From Euborellia annulipes (Eukaryota > Arthropoda > Insecta > Dermaptera > Anisolabididae), in NCBI GenBank assembly GCA_023213315.1, contig JAKCPI010002040.1, positions 1-64,000 of the forward strand: a DNA stretch of 64,000 bases. Direction: 5' to 3'. Both the position numbers and the translations under genes were made by a program. The notes beneath the pieces are model-generated. The model ran no database searches, was not told the origin of the DNA, and worked only from the letters and a program-made list of their open reading frames with translations. Every line of letters starts with the position of its first letter. Within the stretch, counting starts at the first letter, position 1. This document shows positions 1 through 10,238 of this stretch, piece after piece.

Positions 1-943
1 CCTGGCTTCCCAATTATCTTATTATAAATTAGAATATTAATTTTTCACCAAAGCATTGACTAATTAAGATGATGCCAGTCTCTGGACCCGCAAATTTATT
101 TAATTATATTTACAAATATTTAAATCTTTATTAATGAACAATTTCTTTAATTTTTATAAAATTCCCAATTATTTAATTTAATATTTCAACAAACAGATTT
201 ATTTTAAAATAATAAATTCAAATTTATTATTTAAATTAATTAATTTTTTTATAAAATAAGAATCCGTGTGGTAAACAAAGAGGCCCCCTACAAGCCAATG
301 CAAACCCCCGGGGCGCTCTCTTAATTCAATCATCGCCCGGACGCCAAACCGTGCACATCGCATGTACCTCCCCTCTTGGTACATCCCAAAGTTTTATTAT
401 GAGGCTCAGCCTCCCTCCCTCAGCAACCATCCAGTAGTGTTGCGAGTCACCCATGATCTCCCTGGACCATTATCCAGTCGGAGATGCTCAAATTATTAAA
501 TATGGCATATGGCGTCTTCTTACAAACGGGCTAACCATGGCCGCGGGCCCTCGAACGAGACCTTCCGAGCCCAGCAGTGTTCCAGTCTGGACCAACAGGA
601 TGCTGCCTCAACATCAGATGAGTCCATCAATGTTTTCCCCTTCCCTTCATTTTTATTAATCTAAATTCGCATATAACAAACTATAAACTCTAATTATTTT
701 ATTTAAATCAAATCTGGCAAATAATAAATCATTTTCTTTATAATCTTTCTCAATGCTTTTGGTTGTCTCAAAGATGCGAAACTGCAGATGCTCTGTACAC
801 CCCTATACCGGCGTTGAAGCGAAGCCAACGACCGAGAATAAGTATTAATTGTTAAAATCAATACAATAAAATAAATCTATTGTTATTTCCTAATTGTTGT
901 TTTTTTATTGATGTTTCCTGGAGAAGCCAGTTTTCTCGTTACA
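1..943 (+). repeat. 5' LTR, about 19 bp missing at window edge
   Basis: Direct repeat of 5202-6153. It ends in ...CTCGTTACA, matching the CA end expected of an LTR. By comparison with the right copy it should start TGTAATGG just outside the window. It holds a run of A/T-rich sequence, then a more GC-balanced block (about 270-660), and a candidate polyadenylation signal AATAAA at 865-870. The open frames within it are short, and the one present in both LTR copies (antisense) probably reflects shared sequence, not a gene. Confidence 0.85.
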
Positions 944-1008
944 TGGTGGAGTTGCTGTGGGATGAGTTAATTAATTGTTAATTAATTAATTAATCAGGAA
1001 ACATCAAT
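907..1008. repeat. 14-bp inverted repeat bracketing the primer-binding site
   Basis: ATTGATGTTTCCTG at 907-920, in the LTR end, is exactly complementary to CAGGAAACATCAAT at 995-1008, just inside the internal region. In the RNA this could fold into a stem with the LTR/internal junction and primer site in its loop. The second arm is internal, so it is absent from the right LTR. Confidence 0.7.
944..961 (+). promoter_or_regulatory. Candidate primer-binding site (tRNA 3' end complement)
   Basis: Immediately after the LTR terminal CA comes TGGTGGAGTTGCTGTGGG. Its reverse complement ends in CCA, as needed to pair with a tRNA 3' end. Zero spacing from the LTR is within the normal range. The priming tRNA was not identified, so the extent of pairing past TGG is uncertain. 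Confidence 0.5.
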
Positions 1009-1309
1009 TATTAATTAACGCTACCTCTTCAAGGACTCAGCCCGAGACACCAAAAGCATTATTATTAGTATTATTCTAGAATTCACTAACTGATCAAATT
1101 TACACAGTTATTATTATTTCTAAATTTCTAATTTTAAAATTTATATTAAATATAATTAATTTTTTTCTTTTTAAAATGAATGGCTCTGCCTGTTTATTCA
1201 GACTATTATTAAATTTCAATTAATAATTTTAAAATAATTTTAATTTTCATTAAAATAATTTTTTTAATTTTCATTAAAATAATTTTTTTACAATTTCTAT
1301 TCTCTCACA

Positions 1310-3361
1310 ATGGACGAGTTTCCTTTTAGTGAAGAATATTTTGACTCCGTACCCCCTCTCTCAGAGCCTAATCAGTCTGATGAGCCGTTTTGGGCCACGA
1401 CTCCTGAATTAAAACAATTTTGGCAGGAATATCAGCAGTCCTCGTCTTCCCCTGATAATAAAATACCCATTTCCGAGCAATCGAGTTCAAGCTCTCGAGA
1501 ACCTTACAGCCCCCGTAGTAACCCCTTCAGTCCCTTCTATTCTTTCGGCAATGAATCCGACGATGAATCTGATTTCTTTGACGAGGATGACTATAACGCT
1601 CACATGTCCCCGGTGTCTCCTCACTCACCCACCTATTGTACAGAAACATGTTTAATTTGGCATGAAGCTTTCGAACAAATCCCTAAATTTTCTCATGCTC
1701 TTGATTTTGGCTGCCTCCATCCAATTGATTATATAAATTTATTAAAAGATGCCATTTTGCAACTTAGAATGCCCGATCATTATTCATATCTCATTGTTTT
1801 TGATTGTTTTATCAATGACGCTCAGTCATGGGCAAATAAATGGGCCTCTGAAAATGAGCATCTCGAATACCCTCTCGATAAATTCTTTGATGCATTTCTA
1901 GAGCGATTTTGGAATATCTCGATACAACAATGGCTATTTACCAGGTTAAAATCTCCCAATTTTTCCATTCAACCGGGTCCAATTGCTCCTCAATTTGTTC
2001 AAAGATACCGCTGGGCTAAACATTCCTCTCTTGAATTTAATGAAAATGAACTCCTTGAATGTCTCATTAAACACCTCCCTGTCAACCTTCATAACAATTT
2101 GCTTTCTCTCCTTCCTGCTGGCTACATAAAAATTTGCAAATATCTCGAAGATTATGACTTGATTCATTTTCCCGACCACGATGAAGAAATTTATGCATAT
2201 GAATATTTTTTTGACGAATTTTATAGAATTCCCCCGCGAATTAATCGCTTTTGTCCCTGTCCAAACGTTCACCCCTTCTTCGAACCTCCTTCAGTTTCAG
2301 TTAAATGCCCTAAAGTAAATAAAAAGCCTATAAAAAGTTCAGTGGCGTCGATGCCACTCGAAATGTCCCCGAAGTTATCAGTTGAGAGGCCTGATCAACC
2401 TCTTAACTCTGTAAAGTTGGCGAAAGAGTTGCCAGCCAAGGCATCCTCTGCATCTCAGCCGTTAAAATCGGCGAAAAAGCCACTTTTTGTTCTCAAATGG
2501 GTACCCCCACGTGAGAAAGCCACCCCAGTTCACAATCCCCAGACGCCGGCCCCTTCTGAAAATTCTAAGTCAAAAGAGATTAAAATTCTCCAGCAAATGC
2601 CGCAACCTTTAGTTTCAGCCCCAGTAAATGAGCCTGTTAAACCGCAAATCGCTTTCGAGTCTGTAGCCCCTATTTTAGAAACTTCTACTTTTCCCGTCAA
2701 AGCTCAAGAGAAAAATATCGAGTTTTCACAACTTCCCCTAGATCGACTAAATTGTCATTTGGAAACCAACGTCCCAATAGAATCTGTAGTTAAAGAGTCG
2801 CCAGTTCCCTCACAAACGCAAGAGCAAGAGATAGACGAGCCTTCTGTAATCTTTCTCAATCAAACCCTGGAGATTTTGAATGATAGTATGACTCATTGTT
2901 GTGAATTCCTAGATAAACCGGTGGACCAATTTGAGGAAATAAACGTCCCGCCTACAGGCCAGTGCCGTCCCATCATTGAGAGCCCTCAGCCCATAGAAAA
3001 ACCGTCAGCCGATGCTGTGCCCCCACCTATGGAACCCACTGTCTGTCAGTCGCCAAAGAGACCCATTAGGCCACCCGCATTACCACAAGCGTGCTCTATT
3101 TGCAAAATAGACACTATCAAATCAATTTTTTCGGCCTACTCTCATAGAGAAATTGCCCCTGCGAAACCAGAGACGCAACCCGCCACCCCTTTCTTTCAAA
3201 CAGATTTTTATATCACCGACTCATTTATGTCCTCTGAGGCGCGTGCAAGTGTCCCCCTTGTAGATTTTCAGACAAAGTCGCTTCCCCGATTACTCACTGA
3301 GAAATTATTTATTTTTAATAAAATTTCATTCTCGGTTGAAAGATGGCAAAGTTTGCGATGA
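1310..3361 (+). CDS. gag: Retrotransposon Gag-like polyprotein, 683 aa
   Basis: Structural protein expected to coat element RNA and build the particle. The ATG follows an AT-rich leader and opens an uninterrupted frame. Residues 1-110 are acidic and rich in Ser, Pro and Asp/Glu. Residues about 150-285 show the layout of Ty3-type retrotransposon Gag capsid regions: FINDAQSWANKW, then LDKFFDAFLERFW, a QQWLFTRL segment, FVQRYRWAKH and LLECLIKHLPVNL, that is helical blocks with conserved Trp and Phe. Residues about 330-620 are Pro/Lys-rich and look disordered. No CCHC zinc knuckle is present, only isolated Cys pairs (CPC near 315, CSIC near 600). A 683-codon frame with no stop in an element lacking pol suggests recent activity or selection. 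The Gag call is by motif layout; the capsid assignment is inference. Confidence 0.72.
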   Translation: MDEFPFSEEYFDSVPPLSEPNQSDEPFWATTPELKQFWQEYQQSSSSPDNKIPISEQSSSSSREPYSPRSNPFSPFYSFGNESDDESDFFDEDDYNAHMSPVSPHSPTYCTETCLIWHEAFEQIPKFSHALDFGCLHPIDYINLLKDAILQLRMPDHYSYLIVFDCFINDAQSWANKWASENEHLEYPLDKFFDAFLERFWNISIQQWLFTRLKSPNFSIQPGPIAPQFVQRYRWAKHSSLEFNENELLECLIKHLPVNLHNNLLSLLPAGYIKICKYLEDYDLIHFPDHDEEIYAYEYFFDEFYRIPPRINRFCPCPNVHPFFEPPSVSVKCPKVNKKPIKSSVASMPLEMSPKLSVERPDQPLNSVKLAKELPAKASSASQPLKSAKKPLFVLKWVPPREKATPVHNPQTPAPSENSKSKEIKILQQMPQPLVSAPVNEPVKPQIAFESVAPILETSTFPVKAQEKNIEFSQLPLDRLNCHLETNVPIESVVKESPVPSQTQEQEIDEPSVIFLNQTLEILNDSMTHCCEFLDKPVDQFEEINVPPTGQCRPIIESPQPIEKPSADAVPPPMEPTVCQSPKRPIRPPALPQACSICKIDTIKSIFSAYSHREIAPAKPETQPATPFFQTDFYITDSFMSSEARASVPLVDFQTKSLPRLLTEKLFIFNKISFSVERWQSLR

Positions 3362-3551
3362 TGCAAAAGCCAATTCGGCACCTTTAGGCCCTGAGAAATT
3401 ATTTCTCGCCCGCCTTTCTCTATTAAAAATAGTCCCCTATGTTGTGAGAACACATCCTTCTTTCATTGCGCTAAATCGCCTATTTTATAAGCATAAAGTT
3501 CGTTTTAAAGAATCCCACCCCGAGGAGCATATACTTGAAACCGCCCTCTGA
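3336..3551 (+). CDS. Short frame overlapping the gag 3' end (+1 relative to gag)
   Basis: An open frame overlaps the last 26 bases of gag in the +1 frame and continues about 63 codons past the gag stop. It has no ATG near its start, so it could only be read by a +1 shift, or it is the old gag C-terminus split by a one-base indel. The peptide is basic and hydrophobic, has no zinc knuckle, protease (D-T/S-G) or RT motif, and is not recognised. The gag frame ends TTG CGA TGA T, where a slow stop could favour slippage, but nothing proves recoding. Indel decay is the simpler view. Confidence 0.35.
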   Translation: MKDGKVCDDAKANSAPLGPEKLFLARLSLLKIVPYVVRTHPSFIALNRLFYKHKVRFKESHPEEHILETAL

Positions 3552-5201
3552 TTTGACTTTTAACCCTGACCTTGACCTCCATTGTAATTAAATGTTTAAA
3601 TTTCCTTTATTATAAAAAAAAAAAAAAATTTTTAGAATAGGCTCTATTTATTTACATATAAAGATCAAAATGATATTTCATTCAATTCTATATTAGATAT
3701 TAGTAAAGCAATCTCCTCACTTGAGTTGCTATTTTAATTTCATGAATTGGAAATTAGTGTGACTTGTCATAGTCCATTCATTTTTTAAGGAACTAAAAAA
3801 AAAAAATCATAATAATTCACTTTAACAATTATAAATTAAATTCCCATGTGTGTATGTTGATTGTTGGTGAGGTCTAGAGAAATAAAAAAAAAATAAAAAT
3901 AAAAATTATAGATAAAAATTGATAATAAATAAAGTATTTAATTATTCAATCAATGATGAATTAAAACAAAGAAAAATAATAATTAATATGTAAAGAATAA
4001 ATATATGCCAGTGAAAGATTAGTAATTTTTAAAGTTAAACACTCATTATGCGAAAAAGACACTGCCCCCTAGTGTGCTCACGTTCCCCAGTGATCAGTGC
4101 TAGTGAAAGTGCTAATTTTAATTTCAGCCCAAGAGGCAAAGTTTATTTGAAAAAAAAAAAAAATATATATTTCTAATGTTCTTCTTATAGTGATATATAA
4201 TGAATCTCCCCAAAGAGGGAATAATTTGTAAAAATGAGCAATTATTATGTTCATATTGTTATTATTAGTCTATGAGCCTCATGGTGCATACTTGCACGTT
4301 TTTATTGAGAAAATTTAAGCTGTTTGTGTTGATGAACCTTAGGAAACCGAATACCCTCCCAAAAAATTTAAAAAAAATTCACATTGATGTTAAAATAGGA
4401 TCGCAATAGATCCAAAGTGGCGGTATAATTTTGAAAAGTGATTATTCTTTTGAAGCTTTCTTTGAAGCGAGATAATTGGCGTAATTAGTTATATCGGGAG
4501 AGGGATGAATTTATTGGATTGTCGCGATCATCCAAGTTTATAAATCGTTGTGAAGTCCACGAGCCCCCACTATTCGAAGGTGACAGATTCCCATTCGAAA
4601 ATAATAAACTCCGGCCAAAGTGCCAAACTTTAATTAATTAATATGAGCTAAGCTCGCGGGTCAATGAACCCAAACTGGTGACTGAGAATCGGGAAAGTAC
4701 CTCCAGAGTAGGACTTTACCCAAAAATGGTTCCAGCACCCCCCTATTATATTTCGCATCTGTGTCAGGCCTCTGGGATGGACCTTGTACACAATGCACAT
4801 TTTCTTCGTGGTTTTTAGGATGGGAATGAGGAATCTGCCCTCAATTGTGGGATCGCAAACGGGATCCGCGTTTAATGAAAATGAGACCGACATTTCGGTG
4901 ATTTATTCGTATTTTGATGTGATTGGTGAAACCAATCTATTTTTGTGAAGTTGCAGGTGGAGAAAGGATGGGCGCTTGACTAATTGTACCTGCCCCCACC
5001 CCTCTCATTTTTTTGATTTGGTGACCATTTAAATAAAAGGGTCAACCTCCTATGTTTTCTCAAAGACACACAGCGTAAGTTTTGTCAAAAATTATATTAT
5101 TCAAACACGATCTACCCGAAGAGGAGTCGTGAAAAAATTTTGTATCGAAAAAAATTGTTGTTCTGCGAACAAAACAATTTTTTTCTCCCGGGGCCGTAGG
5201 A
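3552..5201 (+). other. Non-coding internal region of the LTR element
   Basis: About 1.65 kb between the coding part and the right LTR. It is mostly A/T-rich with homopolymers; 4500-5200 is more balanced in composition. A stretch near 4660-4810 is open on the plus strand without a convincing start or known motif. The last bases before the LTR (CTCCCGGGGCCGTAGGA) are only weakly purine-rich, so a polypurine tract is not obvious. No pol remnant recognised. Confidence 0.55.
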
Positions 5202-6153
5202 TGTAATGGTAGAACCATTTCCTGGCTTCCCATTATCTCATTATAAATTATAAGATTAATTTTTAACCAAAGCATTGACTAATTAAGATGATGCCAGTCT
5301 CTGGACCCATAAATTTATTTAATTATATTTACAAATATTTAAATCTTTTATTAATGAACCATCTCTTTAATTTTATAAAATTCCCAATTATTTAATTTAA
5401 TATTTCAACAAACAGATTTATTTAAAAATAATAAATTCAAATTTATTATTAAAATTAATTATTTTTTTTATAAAATAAGAATCCGTGTGGTAAACAAAGA
5501 GGCCCCCTACAAGCCAATGCAAACCCCCGGGGCGCTCTCTTAATTCAATCATCGCCCGGACGCCAAACCGTGCACATCGCATGTACCTCCGCTCTGGTAC
5601 ATCCCAAAGTTTTATTATGAGGCTCAGCCTCCCTCCCTCAGCAACCATCCAGTAGTGTTGCGAGTCATCAATGATCTCCCTGGACCATTAGCCAGTCAGA
5701 GATGGTCAAATTATTAAATGCGGCGCCTTCTTACAAACGGGCTAACCATGGCCGCGGGCCCTCGAACGAGACCTTCCGAGCCCAGCAGTGTTCCAGTCTG
5801 GACCAACAGGATGCTGCCTCAACATCAGATGAGTCCATCAATGTTTTCCCCTTCCCTTCATTTTTATTAATCTAAATTCGCATATAACAAACTATAAACT
5901 CTAATTATTTTATTTAAATCAAATCTGGCAAATAATAAATCATTTTCTTTATAATCTTTCTCAATGCTTTTGGTTGTCTCAAAGATGCGAAACTGCAGAT
6001 GCTCTGTACACCCCTATACCGGCGTTGAAGCGAAGCCAACGACCGAGAATAAGTATTAATTGTTAAAATAATACAATAAAATAAATCTATTGTTATTTCC
6101 TAATTGTTGTTTTTTTATTGATGTTTCCTGGAGAAGCCAGTTTTCTTGTTACA
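5202..6153 (+). repeat. 3' LTR, 952 bp
   Basis: Starts TGTAATGG and ends CTTGTTACA, giving TG...CA termini with a short terminal inverted match (TGTAAYG). It repeats 1-943. AATAAA at 6075-6080 is the matching candidate polyadenylation signal. The 5 bases after it (ATGTA, 6154-6158) would be the target duplication, but the left flank lies outside the window. Confidence 0.85.
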
Positions 6154-7378
6154 ATGTATAGGTTGTATATTGTGTTTCTTTGAAAATGTTTTTTTAGTTG
6201 ACCTTATATAGCGACTTTTGTTAGTTAGTGTTAGTTAGACTTATATTTTAGATATTGTAGCAGCATTTTGTAAAAATATTATATTGTATAGAAGACAGGG
6301 CCGAATGACTAACGACAAAAGGTCGAGAACAAAGAAAAAAAAAAAATTATAAAAATATTTTACCATATAGTTTTAAAAATGAATTAATTTGGATGGAGGA
6401 GGAGAGATTACCTAAGATTACCTGATCATTCGAACCCCCCTCCCCTCGAATGAATTATTTGGCTACGGTCCTTATGATAGATAAGACCTTTTCTAAAAAG
6501 GTTTTTTTAAAGACAAAAAGGCGAATTTTTTTTTTAATAATACCGAACACAATGGCTTCTAATTTTTTAATAATAAAAAGACTCTTTTGAAACTCCATAT
6601 TTTATTATTGACTCAAAAAGGTTAATGAATTATTTTTCTTATGAAAAAACGATAAATGAGTTGAAAAAGGAAAAAAAAAGAAATTGTATGTTACCATTTA
6701 TTTTTAATGATGATGATCTACCCTGAGGCTTTCCAAAATTTAATAGCATACCTAGTTTCAGATAAAAAAAAAACGCAGACGAAGAAAAAGCGACTGTTTC
6801 TTTATTATAAATGAACGTCGACATATTTATATAAAAAGAAAATAAAAATTCAGGACATTTGGATATTGTATTGTGAATATATGACTTAGTTTATGTAGAT
6901 GATGGGAAAAATATATCCAACGTTATGATATTATCATGTTTATTGATGATCCAGGAGGATGGAGATCATTTCGACTCCATAAAAAACTTCTCTTTCCCCC
7001 ACCATCCTATTAATCTCTTCTAGATGTGACAAACTTTTGCATCATTACAAATGATATAATTAGTCAGGAGGCTATCGGGAAAAGTTGAAATTTTCCTCTG
7101 ATACTAAAATTATACCGAGAATTTTCTAAACTAATTTTATATTTTAATTTTGTGAAACTTTTTAAAACAAAATCAAAATTCAAATATTTTAATAAATAAA
7201 GGCATAAGCCTTAACAGGGAAATTGAAAATTATTTCTCTTAAATTTAGAAAATATTCAAAGTATTGTATTTGTTAAAAAAAAAGGAAATGTAAAAATACT
7301 GTATTATTTAGTATTTGTCATAAAAAATGGTACTGGTGTACTCAAATTGCAAACAAAATTATTTAATTTTAAATTAAA
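6154..7378. other. Flanking AT-rich DNA, nothing recognised
   Basis: Low-complexity A/T-rich sequence with many stops in all frames and several A or T runs of 8-13. No coding, tRNA-like or terminal-repeat signal was found. Confidence 0.5.
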
Positions 7379-8652
7379 TATAGTGGAACCTCGCTTAACG
7401 AGCATAATTCATTCCAGAATTATACTCCTAAAGCGAAGCACTCGTTATGCGAAACAATAACATTCTCCTGAGAGCTGTCCCACCCCCATGACAGAGTCGC
7501 AATATAATTTTAACTCATGTATGTTAATGGAAAAGTGTGGGCGTTTGGTTCCTGGAGAGAGATTTTTTTTAGAAAGATCACCCATAAAAAGGTACAAAAC
7601 CACTCACTAAAGAAGAAGATAAGCTGAAATGCTATCGAAACCAGCATTAGTCGCAGTAGGCCTACCTTTAAGGTTGTTCGGATAGTACATCGTAAGTCAT
7701 AATAGAATCTAAATTTTTTTTTAAATAAAATTAAAAATTTGAATGCCAAAATTCCTTATTATAATTTAGTCGTGACCTATCATAGTTTATAATTGGATTA
7801 AGTTAATAATTTAATTACCAAAAATAATAAATGAATGACTTTCGACTTGAGCAGTTTCTCACGTAATATAGAACTGGCAACATTGCATTCATCAACTATC
7901 TATTTTAAATCTTAAACGCCTTAAATTTTATTTTATTTAATATATTACAATGTTTAATGCAAATCAGTTTAAACACAATGGACGATTTGCGAGAAAAAAT
8001 ATTGTAAAATTGAAAAAAAAAATGTATCTGACATAGAGATAAGACACTTATGCTATGCGACGTTGCCAGGCTGGTCTGACTCTCGAGAATTCATTATTTT
8101 TAAATATTAGCGACTGTCATTTTGGAGAATTTTTTGACTTTCTTGTTAAAATATCTTTAAAAGCGGTCGGCAGAAACTTTTGGTTTTATTTTTAACGTAT
8201 TCCTCGGAAGTGAATTAATAAAATGTAAGTTTTTTTGTTTTTGTATCAGTTGCACAGATGCCTATATAATTCGATATGTGTGCGTTTCGTCGTTATTCCC
8301 CATAGGCTACATGTTAAATTTCAATTTTTTAAAAATTAATTACACGATAACCCTGTGTCAGATCTGCTTCAAAATTTTATTTTATACGTATTTGATAGTG
8401 ATTAATAACATATTAAAAAATTAGCTTTTAATCTACCAAAGTGCTTTAATGTCCGAACAACCTTAAAAAATAAATATAATTTTTTTTTTAATTTTTTTTT
8501 TTTTTTTCTGTACTGAAAAGGCCTAAATCTCATTAATGATGTAACATGCGCACTACCCCGAACTTCCCCTCTCCACGCCACTCGTTATGCGAAATGTCGC
8601 TCGTCAAGCAATTTACAATTTGTTTTACTCGCTAAGCGAGGTTCTTCTATAT
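7379..8652. mobile_element. pogo/Tigger-like DNA transposon (non-autonomous)
   Basis: The ends form an inverted repeat: TATAGTGGAACCTCGCTTAA at the left, and the complement of TATAGAAGAACCTCGCTTAG at the right, flanked by TA on both sides. Subterminal copies of CACTCGTTATGCGAAA occur near both ends (7440 and 8580). The TA target and the GAACCTCGCTTAACGAG-type termini fit the pogo/Tigger group of Tc1/mariner elements. No transposase ORF remains. Roughly 800 bp of its length is a second element (7668-8466), leaving under 500 bp for the host element. Confidence 0.72.
7668..8466. mobile_element. TTAA-target element nested in the pogo-like element
   Basis: Bounded by TTAA-GGTTGTTCGGA (7668) and TCCGAACAACC-TTAA (8466), an 11-bp inverted repeat with TTAA on both outer sides. 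A relative at 56592-56949 shares the end sequences, including GTAAGTCATAATAGAATC and the block around TTAAAAGCTAATTTTTTA. TTAA duplication is the hallmark of piggyBac-type insertion, but the ends do not start with the usual CCC, so the superfamily is inferred from the target only. A short open stretch near 7951-8020 may be an old exon; it is not recognised. Confidence 0.6.
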
Positions 8653-9368
8653 TAGTAGGCCTACTCAGAGTTGGGAATTTTAATTGACTAATTAGTCAAT
8701 AAAAAGAGAGCGAAGGTAGAAGCCAAGAAAATAACTAATACCAGTATTCATAGTCGTTCCTTCTTGTCCAAGAAACGTCTATGAATACGGGTATAAGGCT
8801 CTACTATTTATTTTCGTCGATATTTCGAAAGAACTTTGACATCGTTATCATCCTCATATGTGCTCACAAAACGTCCATGTCAAATCGCTTAGCCGTCCTC
8901 TATTAATTAATATAATCATTACTTTATCCATTTAAATCAACCCAAGTATTTTAAGGCTCCTTTTTTTGCACAAACTACTTTTTTATCTTTTGAATATTCC
9001 AAATCCAAATACAACAAGACCTTTTCTCTCTTCCTCCCACCTTTCTCTTTATTGCACCTCATTGACGAAAATTCATCTTCAAAATTTAACAACTCTCCAA
9101 CAGTCCGAGTTGCTTACTTAGAAAACTTGTGAAATATTGCTGTCATAATTTAATACAGAAAGTTTAAACAGAATTGTTAAAGCTTTTTTTTTTTTATTTT
9201 TTAAAGAAAAGTTAAAAATTATCCTTAAACAAAATTCGTTGGATTTTTTTAATTAAAATTTCTTTAATAAAAAATTTAAATTTGTTTTATGTCATTTTTT
9301 GGGAAACTATAATTGCAAAATGTTCTAAGACCTATGATTTCTACTATCGTAATTTACAAGAGTTGAAT
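8653..9368. other. AT-rich DNA with one imperfect hairpin
   Basis: No gene. At about 8741-8795 an imperfect inverted repeat pairs TACCAGTATTCATAGTCGTT with AACGTCTATGAATACGGGTA around a short loop, probably a MITE remnant. The rest is homopolymer-rich. Confidence 0.4.
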
Positions 9369-9380
9369 AATTATTTAGAA

Positions 9381-9538
9381 TTTTTTTTTAAGGTCTTTTT
9401 CGGCATCTAAGGCCATTTAGCTCCATCTCTATTTATTTCATTCAAATGAAATAAATTTTTCTCGCTTGGGACGGGAAGCAAACCCGGTACCCCGGCGCGA
9501 GAAGATAGTGTCTTCTCTCTGAGCCACGGGTCACGGGC
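9381..9538 (-). mobile_element. SINE-A copy (tRNA-derived SINE) with perfect target duplication
   Basis: AATTATTTAGAA occurs at 9369-9380 and 9539-9550, a perfect 12-bp duplication flanking 158 bp. The poly-T at the left and the tRNA-like head at the right (complement of CTCTCTGAGCC...GGGACGGGAAGCAAACC) show the element lies on the minus strand. The central block, read on the minus strand, is GGCCTTAGATGCCGAAAAAG, shared with SINE-B. Confidence 0.82.
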
Positions 9539-9814
9539 AATTATTTAGAAATTCATAATTAAATTATTTTAAATAACTATTGTGTGAAGTTTTTTTTTTT
9601 TTATTATTTGTTTACCTGTAAATGTCAAAAAATCTTTTGAATTTCAATTTAAAACTTTTGTTTGGTCATTTTTTTCAAATTTATCGCTAGTGATTGATTG
9701 TTTTTATAGGAATGGATTTTCATTCGTCGTATTTGCCAAAGAATTTTTTTAGTCAAATCCATTTTTTGACGGCAACCTGTTTACCTATCAATGTTTGTGT
9801 ATTAAACATTTAAA

Positions 9815-9904
9815 AAAATCTGGTGTGACTGGTCGCACAGCACACAACTTTCTCTTACCTTCGGTAATCGAAAGTTGTGTTCTGTGCTTGCCACACCAGA
9901 TTTT
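9815..9904. repeat. 90-bp hairpin, solo R1 terminus
   Basis: Near-perfect inverted repeat. AATCTGGTGTGAC pairs with the complementary end, then CACAG and ACACAACTTTC arms, closing on TTACCTTCGGTAA, whose apex is C(TTCG)G. The same block forms one end of the longer R1 family and also stands alone here and at 32738-32820. Confidence 0.75.
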
Positions 9905-10030
9905 GATGGCCCGCCCCCCCTCGAATTTTTTCAAATCTATATGCATATATTGGTATACGATTATTTGGCTAATATCTATATATTTATATGTTGCTATGTT
10001 AAATTTTCAAATTTAAATAATTTTTTTAAC

Positions 10031-10115
10031 GACCTCGGGCTTGGTAGCGCGCCTGCCTGTATACCAAAGGTCGAGGGTTCGGATCCCAGGCGATGATTTT
10101 ATTTAAGCCATTATA
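10031..10115 (+). mobile_element. SINE-B head fragment
   Basis: GGGCTTGGTAGCGCGCCTGCC followed by GAGGGTTCGGATCCCAGGC resembles pol III A and B boxes, as in the fuller copies at 32470 and 55651. It breaks off in the first half of the palindromic core (ATTTAAGCCATT). Confidence 0.65.
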
Positions 10116-10131
10116 GGAAAAAAAATACAGT

Positions 10132-10238
10132 TTTAACAAATCAAGGTCCTAATATTATATATCATTTTACTCGGGAGGAAGATATATAAAAAAAATTATA
10201 GGTTATGTAAGAAAAAAAATATTGCCCCCCCCCCCCAG
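10132..10238 (+). repeat. Diverged inverted-repeat partner of 11890-12016
   Basis: TATATCATTTTACTCGGGA, AAAAAAATTATAGGTTATGT and a following C-run reappear in reverse complement at 11890-12016. The pair is 1.65 kb apart and may be two opposed copies of one repeat or the arms of an old element. Confidence 0.55.

Larger units (their letters stand above)
1..6153 (+). mobile_element. Gag-only LTR retrotransposon, left edge clipped by the window
   Basis: Two near-identical direct repeats of about 950 bp (1-943 and 5202-6153) enclose a 4.26-kb internal region. That region has a primer-binding-site-like TGG motif just after the left repeat and one long ORF reading as a retrotransposon Gag. Long stretches of the two LTRs match base for base (for example about 540-860 against 5744-6066), with scattered differences elsewhere, so the insertion looks fairly young. 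No protease, reverse transcriptase, RNase H or integrase frame or motif was seen in 3362-5201. Inference: a non-autonomous family keeping gag and relying on another element's pol. A deleted autonomous copy is the alternative. Confidence 0.82.

Noticed and set aside
199..384. Antisense frame in the LTR repeated at 5418-5648
   Set aside because: It is present twice only because the LTR is; the peptide has no motif and lies opposite the LTR transcript.
1946..2272. Antisense 108-codon frame inside gag
   Set aside because: Shadow of the gag ORF with no motif or start context.
4021..4090. pogo-like terminus (CTCATTATGCGAAAAAG) in the LTR element
   Set aside because: Only one short word matches the CTCGTTATGCGAAA motif, with no terminus or TA flank.
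4648..4893. Antisense 81-codon frame in the LTR element
   Set aside because: No retroelement or other domain; isolated and within the non-coding internal part.
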